NCBI GenBank assembly: GCA_000711775.1
Contig: ARYC01016986.1
Location: 124,001-188,000, forward strand
Source: Oxytricha trifallax
Lineage: Eukaryota; Ciliophora; Spirotrichea; Sporadotrichida; Oxytrichidae
Length of the DNA stretch: 64,000 nucleotides
Direction of reading: 5' to 3'
This document shows positions 24,171 through 36,400 of the stretch, piece by piece (within the stretch, counting starts at the first letter, position 1; each line of letters begins with the position of its first letter). The position numbers were made by a program, and so were the translations under genes. The notes under the pieces were generated by a model. It had not been told where the DNA came from. It saw only the letters and a list, made by a program, of their open reading frames with translations, and did no database searches.

Positions 24171-25039
24171 TGGGAACACACTCCAAAGGGAACTAACTGG
24201 ATTAAATATTCTCAAACGTAGAGTCAATACAATGGGAATTGGAGCAACTAAGACTGACAGATCAAAAATTTGTACTGGTGAGTCTAAAGATTAAATACCA
24301 GGATGACGATCTAAGACTGATAGACAAGGAGAAAACTGTGAGAATAACTGAGGTTAGGAAATAATGCTGGAAAACATTTATCGAAAAAGGAAAGAAACTG
24401 TCATTAGAAGATCAAGAATCACCAATTAGAAGATGTTTTTAGGATGAATTAGAAAAACGAGTTAAAGTTAAAAATTGGTATTTAAAACCTCCATAATGGG
24501 CAATAAAATGCAGAGGAAGCGATAAGAATAGTGCCTACATGGATTCTAAAGAGTAGTGGAACGAAGCCATCAGAGACATGGAGCATTGTTTAGAGAGAAA
24601 TGACTTAAGAGGATTCCTCTACTTGGTAAAGAGACTTAAAAAAAAATAAGAAATAAGCAGAACCAATAAAAGGTTTAACTATAAATGGAGAAAGAACACA
24701 ACCAGGAGAATAAACCAGATAAATAATCTGTGAATTCTACAGTAAACTGCAAAAAGATGACAGAAGTCAAAATTTAAACACAAAAGTTTACAAAGATATA
24801 ATCATGACAAGCGAAGAAAAAAAAGAAGAATTTTGGGTAAAGAAATGAAGTCGTGAAAGGCATTTTAGACTGTAACTTCAACAAAGCAATAGGGCAAGAT
24901 GTATTTTATAGAAAAATGCTGGCTAAATCAGAAGCCCTTAAAAGTATAGTGAGTTAGAAAATAACCAACTGGATGAATAAAGGAAAGTTGCCTCAATACA
25001 TAAAAGAAGGAAAACTGATACAACTAAGCAAATAGGAAA

Positions 25040-25925
25040 TACGAGACCAATAGTAGTGAACTCCCACATGAGTAAGATTATAGAGAAGGTGATGAGAAAA
25101 GTCAACTACTATAGACAGGGAACTATCAAAACTGGTTTAAAGAAAATATGAGCACGCATATTAACCTAATCATACTACTAGAACATATGAAGGAATCCAG
25201 AAGAAAGAGAGGAAATAGAGAGGCTTATGTTTACATAGATTTGCAAAAAGCTTACAACTCAGACTGGAAAGACAAGCTAATCAGAATCCTACATTCTGGA
25301 ATCCAGACAGAAAAATATACATTTATTGTGGAATTAATTGAACAGCTATACAAAAATAACAAAAACACGTATGAAGGAGAAGAAATTTAAGCAAAGAAAG
25401 GAGTGTCACAAGGCAGTAGACTTTCCCCGATGCTGTTTAACATATATCTGCAAGACGCAATCTACTCATAAAAAGAGTTGTTGTCTTTAATCAAATAAGG
25501 AAAGTTATTGGCATTTGCTGATGACCTCGTCATAAATATAAAAAACCAACAATAATTAAAAAGAGTAATAGATAGTTTCAGAAAAATAGAAAAATCCCAC
25601 AACCTGAAAATCAACGTGAAGAAGATTTAATTCATGAGTTATGCTAAAAACTTTAATGAGGTTAGTTAAGTGGAAGGAATCTGTAAGGTGAAAGAAATTA
25701 AATACTTAGGACTCAACATTTGCTTAGATTCTAAATCGTTCGTCAAATGAACCTGGGAAGACATAAAGAGACAAACACACTTTTACCAAAATCTTACTAA
25801 ATCAAACAATCCTACAATTTGCGACACTATAATGGTAGCTCAAATTAGATCACTAGTCATTTACAAATATACTCATCTTGTAGCGTCAGGATACATAAAG
25901 CTAGAGGAAATCGATATAATAGAAA
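25040..25925 (+). pseudogene. LINE reverse transcriptase domain
   Basis: Reads RPIVVNSHMSKIIEKVMRKV, EAYVYIDLQKAYNSDWKDKL, KKGVSQGSRLSPMLFNIYLQ and LLAFADDLVINIKNQQQLKR, followed by KIKYLGL-type sequence (KEIKYLGLNICLDSK). These are RT motifs in the usual order, including the catalytic ADD. Internal TAA and TAG codons read as Gln, showing that the element lived under the ciliate code. A TGA near 25749 interrupts the frame after the RT core. Confidence 0.85.
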
Positions 25926-26960
25926 CTTAACTAAAGAGAATAGCTTTCAATACCCCCCCAGAGACATTAATAATAAGATCTTGAGGAATTTTACATAATT
26001 GAAGGAAATGGGGACAAGCGAAATCATCAACTGATTAGTTCAGAAGAACTTAAAATTAGCTAAACCAACATTAGAAAAGTACTTTTTAAGACAAAAGCCA
26101 AAAGTTCAGATAAAAGTGAAGAAAGCGATCTCATAAAGAGAAAGAAACTTTTCCTGACGAAGAACGTTATGGATACAATGATGGCAATTTGTCATGGTAG
26201 AACAGTAGTGAACTACAGCATGAGTCACTATGGCAATGTCCACTAAACATTTGTAGACGCGAATCATATGAGAAATTGCTATCTGATGAATGAAGCATGG
26301 GACCCAACTAGGTTTAACAAAATACTAAATGAACAAAGATTGGTTGACTTAATAGAACCTAGGTTGAGGTGATAGCAAAAGATTAAGGCTCGATGACAGA
26401 ATAAGAGGACTTGAGAGAAATGGGCACTACCAAAGAATCAAAAAACTGTTTAGAGAGACATAAGTGAAGAAGTAGAAATAAATAAGGATAAAGGGAAACA
26501 CAAAGTCAAATCTAACAACTTGAATTTTCAAAAATGAGAATGAAGGATAATTGTAAGGATTTACATTTCGCATACTATATCTCAACAGTGTATTTGGAAA
26601 TTTTATATTTTACCTTAAGTTATTATCTATCTTTCTATAAAAATGCTAGAAGAGAAAAGTGATTCGATTATTGCAGGAATGCATTGGAATTTAAAAATTA
26701 AATTAAATTTAACTTTTTAAAATATAAAATTATTGTCAGTTAACTTTCGCTTAGCCTAGATATTTAGATACTAGTTTTATAGAGAATTAAAATTTGATGG
26801 ATTTTATTTTATATGGTTATTTTAATATCATCCCTGAAGATCATAACTTCATTTTAATTTTAGTTAATTTGTTAGTAGATTTTGATACCAAAATTAAAAT
26901 TGTTTAGCTAAATTAAATAACAATAATATTTTTATTAATTTTAATTTTTTCCAAATTTTA

Positions 26961-27432
26961 ATGTATTCCTTAAATATTCAATCTCTACTCTTTGACGTTT
27001 CTGGTTCAGATTCAAGCTAGTAGGAGGATTCAATCTAAAGCAGTTCTTCAAAATAGACTATTTAGGAAGATATAATTACTGAAAATAATGAGTAGTCTAC
27101 CACCACTACATTAGGGAAAAAGAAAATGTACAACTTCGACTATAAAATTAGTTGGGAAAATAAGTATTTTTATCTCATAGGTTTGAATTATTAATATTAT
27201 AAAACATTATTTTTCGACATCAACTCTGATGAATAAATCTAGACATCTGCTAAAATATGGGAAAATACTTGCCAATATTAATCTAAAGCGTATTTAATAT
27301 AAAATAATACAAAGATAGTTCACAAGTTGGATTATCATATATGTCTAACGTATTTTGAAACAAATACTTTATTGTATAAAATTAGACCGTAATATTGCGA
27401 CTTTGAATTTGTGGTTTTAAATGATGGATATT
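26961..27432 (+). CDS. Gene B, MDS 1 with start codon
   Basis: ATG at 26961 opens MYSLNIQSLLFDVSGSDSSQ, a Ser/Gln/Thr-rich N-terminus, then KMYNFDYKISWENKYFYLIG and HKLDYHICLTYFETNTLLYK. It ends at pointer ATATT (27428-27432), repeated at 27997-28001. Joining gives FVVLNDGYSFSAYADKWGSL in frame; unspliced DNA hits TGA immediately. Confidence 0.88.
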
Positions 27433-30400
27433 GAAATTAAAAAAAAAATATTTTAATATTATTTTTTTTTAGTTCTTTAAAATTTAGGTTTCAATTTAAT
27501 AATTTAATATTTACATTTATCTAAATTAAAATTAAATTACTTAAATTTTATATTATTATGCTAAATCTCCCGTTCCTTTTATATTGCAGGGATAAATTTG
27601 AAACTGGGAAATTAATTTTAATTTAATAAATAATAAAACAAAATGGTGGCAGTTAAAGTTGGCCAATTTAAACGATTTTGGACACATTTGATAAAGAATT
27701 CAATATTAGCTTGACTTTACTATTTGCGGTAATATTTCATCGCATACCCTGAGCGAGTTTAATCGACTTTAATTAAGAACCTCAAATTCATTAAATTATA
27801 CCCTCACATTAAAGAGAAGTCAACAAGCTCCCTCGATGCGATAAAATATTAAACTAAATAATTAAGTCAAGCTAATATTGAATTCTTTATCAAATGAGCC
27901 CAAAATCGTTTAAATCGGTCAACTTTAACTGCCATCATTTTGTTATATTATTTATTAAATTATAATTAATTTCCCAATTTCAAATGTATTCCAACAATAT
28001 TCTTTCTCGGCATATGCTGATAAATGGGGAAGCCTTCCTATATATGAGATGTCTTAAAATAGTTATAATTCTAGACAGAATCGCATTTAGATGCGTTTAA
28101 TGATGCTTGAGAAAGAGGTTGGATACCTGAATAAAGATTTGAACGATTAAAAATTTTATTTTTAAAAAAAAAGAAAGGAATGTTGTGTAAATCAGATAAA
28201 GAGTGAAATAATATGGCAATTAATACGTGATAGCATGTGTTTAGAATACCAACTATAACTGTTCTAACCGAGAAACCCTCCCCACTCCTTTCTAAACACT
28301 AAACCACAATACCACGATATCACTCACCACCCCTCCCAACCCCAAACAAAGATACCCCTTCTCACTCTATATAATACCTTTATTTATATGAATCCTATCA
28401 AATATGCGAATCTTTCTTAATCATTAAATTCTTGATTATATTATACAAATAATTTCATTAAAATAACTCTGTCCCTCTACCATTTTTTACACAAGATCAT
28501 ATAATAATAGAACTTATATTAAAATTTAAAAGAATTTCATTATAAACATAATATTTAAAATTATGCATTAATTTCAAATTTGAAAAGAAGAATATCTTAT
28601 TAGTGATAAATTATAAATTTAATTAATTGCGTAAATTCATTAATTCCTATAATTGTTAACCCAGAGAATATCCCTATATAAGAGGAAGAGTTAAGACAAA
28701 TTTAGACTGAATTTGGTCAAATCTTAATAATATTCCGCACAACAATAAGTACTCGGAATATTTAGTAACATTGTGTAATATACAGCTTACGATAAATGAT
28801 AAAATATTCGCTATAAAGTTTTAATGTTTCTTTTTTTAATTTGTTTTTTTTGACTTTTCATTTTCAATAAGTCATCAATCTAGATTAAGTTTAATATTTA
28901 CTTACCCTTAATAAATTATACATTAATTGTTTTTTATGAGGATATATAAATCATATTAAGAAAAATATTTATAATTTCAGGACAATTTATGCTATAAAAT
29001 GTAAAAATAATAAAGAATATTAAATTCATATGAGGTGGCACTTTCCAATAATATTCAAAAAAAATTGAAGAATAAATAAGGATTAATGATAAATAAAACG
29101 AATATAATAAATCAATAAGGATTTGCATTTATTATTATTATTCTTTAATACTGTACGGAATTAATACTGGGGCTTAAGCCAGCCAGTTTTTATATAATCA
29201 GATATTTATACTTTGACATTTGGCGATCCAGTTTCCTCTTTCCGAGGTGAGTTACCCCTATATGTACTCGACTAGTTTCACACCGTGCACGTTCACTACT
29301 TGCTTGCTTGTGAGGACTTATGCGGTATTTCGCTACTTCGTATGTCTACCTGGTTACTTTCTTCAGCTGCTTTTTGTACGAGTGCTGTTAAGTTCAAGGA
29401 AAACCCCCTTCCCAGCAAAGACTTATTGTATGGCTTGCTGAGGGGGAAAACCCTGATGGATACTCTGCTGAGGTTGTCATATGCAGGATTTTCTCCCGCT
29501 TTTCCTAGGCAAATACCAATTTGAGAACCGAGCGGTTTGTCTCTTGACTCCTGCCTTATCCTTGCTGTACTCAACCCCAGGTTGCAAGGATAAGTGTATC
29601 ATTCAGTTTTATTACGACTTTGAATGATCGACGGTCGACATTTTTGTTGGCGTGGTCACCCTATACCTTGCCTCACGTATTCTGAGAAGGTTCTCAGATC
29701 CGGGACTTATCTAGTAAAAGCCGAGTGCCATCACGGTTTTGAACTCCTGGATACAGTAATTGATCGGGATATCACTCCTAACTTACCAGTAGGTCGTAAC
29801 CGATTGACATTTAATTGTCTCATACAATTAAATGCTAATTATAATTATGATTAGATATTACCATTTTATTAAATGACTTGCTCTTCTTAAATTTAACTTA
29901 CTAAAAAAAAATTATTCAATTAAAAACTATTGCATTATGAATTTTTTGCAAAGTATCATCTTCATAATTAGAGATAATTCTCTTTTTAACTAATTGGCAT
30001 TGATGAATTAGGAATTTAATTTTAAATATATGTATATTTATTAATTATTTAAAAATATTATAAGTTAAATCTTAATAAATATATTTTCAAAAATTATTTT
30101 TCTTCTAACTATAGTAAATAGCATTTGTAAACTTAAATACGATATTTTTCTTTAACTTTGATGACGTATTTAGAGTCTCTAATGAGTAAAATTTGTTGAA
30201 TAAATCAAATTAATACTTATTAATCAATAATTTATTTAAGATTATTTAGTATTAATTTCTTTAATTGAATAAAAATTAATCTATTTCAAATATTGCTGAT
30301 TTCGTAAAAGAATGCGATTAGATTTATTAAACTCAAAAAGGATTGATGTGTTAAAATTAAGTTTATAAAAAAATTAATATTCATTTATTGATAATAGTTC

Positions 30401-33400
30401 AATCGAGCATAGTTGAATAAGTAATTTTTCCTTGTATGATATGTATTTTTAAAATATTTAGCAAAATACAAATTCTAAGTATCAATATTAGGCAATGCCT
30501 TTTAAGTTTAATAAAAAAAACTTTATATAATGATAAACTATATTGTAACACCATACCTGTTTTAGTAATATACTTTATTTAATCGCACTATTTTTTTATC
30601 AATATTATTTCTATAAAGAGTAGTGTTTTATTCAATTATAAAAATTAATTCTAAATAATCTTAAATATTTTATTGATTAATCATTATTAATCGATTTATT
30701 CAACAATCTTTACTGAATACTAAAAAACATAGTTATTGGGAAACTAAGTTCTATAGAAATGAAAATTTTAGTGTCCTTGATTTCTGTTTTATTCATGATT
30801 TATAAGTTTTTGATAATATCATTTTCTTTACGATACAAAAATCTGATAATGATTTTTAATGCTTTGCAATTTCTGATGAATGGGAAAGTGAAGATATTGT
30901 AAAATAAAAATATTTATTTTTTTTGCTTCAATTGAAATAATTTATTTAATGAATTTTATAAATCATTTGTCGAGATCTAAATTAAATTCATTTCTTTATT
31001 TTATTAAGATTATGGCATCTGCCAAAAAATTAATCGATAAAAAGTTCTTGAGCATTCAAATCCCCAGAACCCCTTCATGAGTTTTACATTTTTAATGAAA
31101 TGGGAAAAGTTAAGCATTAGAGTTCATGGGGTTTGAAGCATCTTTTTCCTGTTGGTTAAATAAATTAAAAATATATATTCATTAAAAATTATAATTTAAT
31201 TATAAATTTCAAAAAGTTGAGAACTTTTTTTTAACAACCTCCTCCAATAACAAAAATAGATTAGAAGTTAATAACAAATGAAAATATAGAACTTAAGTTT
31301 AATGGAATTTTTATATTTGGATATTTACTCCCCCAATACGGGTAAAGAAAATATTTATTTCTAAATATTTAAAATTGGATAAATTCTATAAAACTTATTA
31401 ATCACTTGTTATTACTGATATATTGTTTCTAATGATTAGGAATAGATAAAATATTCTTTTATTCTCAAAACGTTATACTTCCAAGATATTAATTATATAT
31501 AAAATGTAAAAATAAATTAAAAATTTTTTATACTATTTTATATGTTAGAATACATATAATTTTCAAGTTACATTGCATCATCAATTGCATAAATTTGATT
31601 AAGATATAGTTTTATATTCTTTATAATATAGAATTAGTTAAAAATAATTTATATAGTAAACATAGTTGAGGAAGCAATAAACGGAAATTATATGTATTGT
31701 CACATATATAAAAGTTTCATAGAATTGATAAATTTTTTAATATTAAATATAAGTTAAAATCTTGGAAATATAATTTAATGATAATACATGAGTATATTTT
31801 GCATGAAATGTAATCAGAAATCCAAAAATTGAGTTATTTCAAAAGATAAAAAGGTTTTGAAATATAATTATTTTTAAAATTTTTTTTTAAAAAAAATATA
31901 TAAATATATCTTGCTTTTCAAAAAGATTTTGCCCTAAATTTCAAAGAAATAGCAGTAAATATTAAATAAGGAGATTTAAGAAATATTTCACAAATAAGCT
32001 CCTGCCTTAATTTATTGAAATGTTTTTATTTGATCATAATTGAATTATACAAAGTTGTTACCATTAAAATTCTAAATGAAAATAAATTTGAAATAAAATT
32101 TCAATCAACTCCAAAAACTACCTAATCTAATTATATTCAATATCAAACACACATAACCATGATTGAGTTAAAGTGTTTTGATTCTTTATAGGAATTAAAA
32201 AATATATCTATCATTTTTAGTATTTGAAATGATTTTAAGTGCAATCAATAAAGTAAAACTTTATAAAATAGATTTCATATTAATCGTATCGTTTTTTTAG
32301 TATACTAAAAAATTATATTAAAATATTAGTGCTTAGTCTAGATATGGTATTCATAACAATAAAAAAACAGGTTAAAGTATTAAAAAATATTTTCCCAAAT
32401 ATATTATTTATTAAAGAATTGCTTATATAAGAGTTATCTCGAAATTTTTTACATTCATTAAATAGTTTATTGCAGTATTCACTAGTAATACACAGAATTT
32501 TAACTATAAAGACTTGAATACTAAAATTAATTTATTTTTTATAAAGTTAAATTAAATTTCATAAACTCTGTACAACATTCAAAATCAAGAAGTGAGTCAG
32601 AAAAATAATAAATGATAATTTTAAATTAATAATATATCTTAAAATAGAAAGGACCAATTTGATATTATATTTTTGAGAATTTTTTACCAAATATGACTAA
32701 AGCATTATCTCATTCTGAATAGCTTTTTTAATAAACACTCGATTTAACATTAAAAATGGTATCTAGCTTATTGATCGTATTTATACATTATAATTCAAAT
32801 AATTTATGTTTCATCTTTATAATTTTTGTTCATTAAAGAGATTAATTAATCTATTAAATTTATCCATTATCCGAATCCAATAATTTAGGATTTTTTAGTC
32901 AAATGATAGTAAAATTTTAAATTTTTTATAACCTTACAATCTTAGCTTTAGTCTTGTAGGATCACATTTGAATTTGAAAGGTTAATTTAAATTATTAATT
33001 AAAAAATTATTAATTCGTGGCTGTTAATGTTTTCGAGACCTAGACATTATGGTACTTATTCGGTCAAGAATTTAAATATAGCTAAGCTCTCTCTTTACAG
33101 AGATTTTTATCTAATACTGCCAAAAGTAAAATAAGCTAAATTTAAATTATCTATCGAATAAGTAAATTTAGGTTTAGATTTAGAAAACTACGACAAATTA
33201 TTAATAATTTATTTATAAATTAATTTCCCAAAATCAAAAATATTGTTACTATTCTTAATTAACTTAATATAATTATCAATTTTAACGTCATTATAGATTT
33301 TTATTTTAGGTTAAAAAATATAATTTTAATATAGTTTTAAGAATATCGATTAAGATTTCATAAAAGATGTAGATTAAGAATAATCTATGTCAAACCAACT

Positions 33401-36400
33401 TGAAGAAAAAGACAAAAATTCAACTCAAAAATTAGTTAACTTTCAAGATGGAAATTTCAAGGGATTTCGTTATCCCAAAAGTTATAACTTTTAATATATA
33501 CAAAATTTGAAGGTCTTTTTAGGAAAATTTTAATTAAAATTAAAATATAATTAAAAAATGAACAAAAATGGATAAATTTACTTTCATAAAGTATTCTGAT
33601 ATATTTTTAAATTATTTAAACACTAGTTTTCATAGATTAATTTATATTATCTAAAGAGTTTAATTTCACATAATCAATTTTAAAAAGAAACTGATTTAAT
33701 TTCAAGTGGTCTCACCAAAATATAATTATCTCTCTAAAATAATATTTTACAGTGATGCCAACTAATAACTGCTATACCTCAATTATCATTTTGTGAAATA
33801 TATTACTAAATTATGTTAGTGTTTCTTTTAAAATTTTAATTTATTAATTATATCCATATTTTTATATTAGTTGTCTGATTTATTCTATCGCTAAATTAAC
33901 ACATTATAAAAAGTGTTTCAGTTTAATATTTTAAGTATTTCAATTATATAAAATATCTCTTGTAAATTAAGTACAATTTTTTATTTAAAAAAAAAGTAAA
34001 GCAAAACAACTTTTATTTGCTGTATCGAATTAACTCTATATTCAAAGAGTAGTGAATTGATTTATCTATTTCTTGTTTTATTAATTTATTAAAATATTTT
34101 TCCCTATAACAATTAAGTAAATATATTAAAGTTCTGTGATAACAAACATATTTGATAGTTATATATCAATCTAAGAAGAGGGAGGTGATTCTCTCATTTA
34201 AAACCTTAAAACCCTTTAATTAGTTTTATAAGTGATTTGATTTTAAGGGAATTTATTAGGGGTTGAAGTTATTAATAAAATAGAGGACAAAGATTAAAAA
34301 CTTTTGGAGAAAATTTATGATTAAAAGTATCGAGTTTAAGTGTTAAAGCTGCTCTGTGGATTTGAAATATACAAAGAATAAGTCAAACCTGTAATAAAAG
34401 TAATTGATTGCATTTTATTTTAATATTATAATCTCAACTATCCAATCCCAGTACCTGTTAGCTCTGTCAATAAAGCAATATTGATGGAATATTTTTATAT
34501 TTAATAATAAGTTAAATTATAATTATAATAATTATTGATTATATCTAGTGGCAGTAACTTTTTAAAATTCAAAACAAAATAGTACTTGTTTGATAGAGAA
34601 TTTATTTTAAATCAGCTGGACTTTAATATTGTGGTACTATTTTACCATATACCAGAGTGAGATGAATTAATTGAGTAATTTATAAAAAAAAACTAAGAAT
34701 AAATAATTATTATAGTTATTGTTTTATCTAAAGATGGTAAAGCTGATAATTATGGTAAAAAACAAAAACAATATTCTTGAAGATAATATGAGAAATTTAA
34801 AAAATTAACTAATAAAAATTGGAAAAATGAACAGTGCTTAGTTTTTTAGGAAACCGAATCAAGGCAAGGTAGATAAAATTTAAGAGATAGATTAAACTAT
34901 AGTTAATCAAATTTTAGACCTGCCGCTAGATAAAAAATTTTGTATTCATTGATTAAATTAATGACAATTATAAAATTTTTGGCATTAAGAACTATTATTA
35001 TCTTCTAAATAATCCTAAAGAATATTAAACACTAATAATAACTTATGAAGAAATCGTGGGATTTAATTATATTATTGAATTTTAATGTTTTTAATTATTG
35101 AAAAATAATGATTTATTTTAGAAAATAACTAATTAAATTATTTGAAATTTTTTTGAACATTTTGTTAGTTTTAAAGGAATTATATATGTATTAGTATTAT
35201 TCTATGTGATTATAAAATTATTAATTTAATTAAAAAAATCAGATAAGCTTATTGATATATCTAAATTTAGATATTATTTTTATTTTAATGGAAAAATTTA
35301 TATGAAATAGAGTCTAATAAAAGCATTAAACTATTAATTTTTACTTAAAAAATATAAAAATACTACTATAAATTTAAAATAATAATAAATGTTTTAATTT
35401 ATCAAAGTAACTTAATTGATTTATAATTTTCTAAATAAATTTAAAATGGGAAATCGAGAGATCAATCGAAACCTTTTTGAATTATTTATTGAAGTTAGTA
35501 TAGATTTCTCAAACTTGTTTATATTTAACTTTAGTCAAGTTACTTGTCTGATTTTATTATTTCACTACTTAAAATTATTAGTAATTTAATACTGTAGTCA
35601 CTGAAATTTCAAGCAAAATTTGGAATATTTGTAAAATATAAATTATTTCTGTAAAGATGGAATTATAATTTTTTTATATTAATAATTTTTAGACAAAATA
35701 TAATATTTAAAAAACTTAAAATTAATTAATTGTTCGGCTGGCCTTTGCCCATTATTAATTTTCGTACAGCCAAAATAATAATTAATAGTTCGTATTGTTC
35801 AAAATCATGAAGTATATAAATTTTTTGCTACAGACTAAATTTTCTATATTTAAGGGAAATTTTTTTGACAACATAGATATAAATAATGAGTAAATTTATC
35901 TTAATTTTGTTATTTTAATTATACTATAATTTTCTCGATTATTAATATTATAAACAAAAAAAAAGCTTAAAATATTAATATGAAATTAATGGATACAAAA
36001 TTTCTTGATTTAATTCTTTTTAATAGTTTGATAAATAATTGTATTTATATTTAAAAAATATGAGTATAATTTTTTGTTATTTTATTTAGAACTGTAAAAT
36101 TCAAATTAAATGTTTGTGCATAAAAATTATTTACATTAAAAAATCCTGTCGAAGCTTTCATTCATAAGATTGTTTTAATTCAATTTTTATAATTATTTTC
36201 TATTAGCTATAATACTGTTTAATTGAGGCATAAATTGTATAAAATAATTTATTAACTCTTTTATATAATAAAAAGCATGAATTCATAAAACAAAATATTA
36301 TTTTATAAATAAATTTATTTAAAATTATATTTTTTATAAAATACCCTTTTTATATATTTTTAATATTTTATATGTAAATATTTCTTTGGTAACTTTTATT

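Larger units (their letters stand above)
23310..26560 (+). mobile_element. Decayed LINE retrotransposon
   Basis: Less AT-rich, purine-rich block that reads on the + strand in the ciliate code. It contains an N-terminal basic region, an apurinic-type endonuclease with LRNVRGLSSK, CIGLVETRL and MGDFNF motifs, and a reverse transcriptase with GVSQGSRLSPMLFNIYL and FADDLV. Order (endonuclease then RT) fits an L1- or RTE-like LINE. Several frameshifts and in-frame TGAs make it inactive. It lies between gene A and gene B. Exact ends and target duplication were not determined; the 3' end could lie anywhere from about 26530 to 26690. Confidence 0.85.

Noticed and set aside
29220-29854. Protein genes in the GC-rich block
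   Set aside because: Four short ORFs overlap on both strands with no recognisable motif and no codon pattern like the real MDSs.
29150-29860. tRNA, 5S rRNA or group II intron in the GC-rich block
   Set aside because: No cloverleaf, A/B boxes or domain V-like hairpin could be identified by eye.
34199-34477. Functional TBE
   Set aside because: Only one diverged end and a transposase N-terminal fragment are left; no right end follows.
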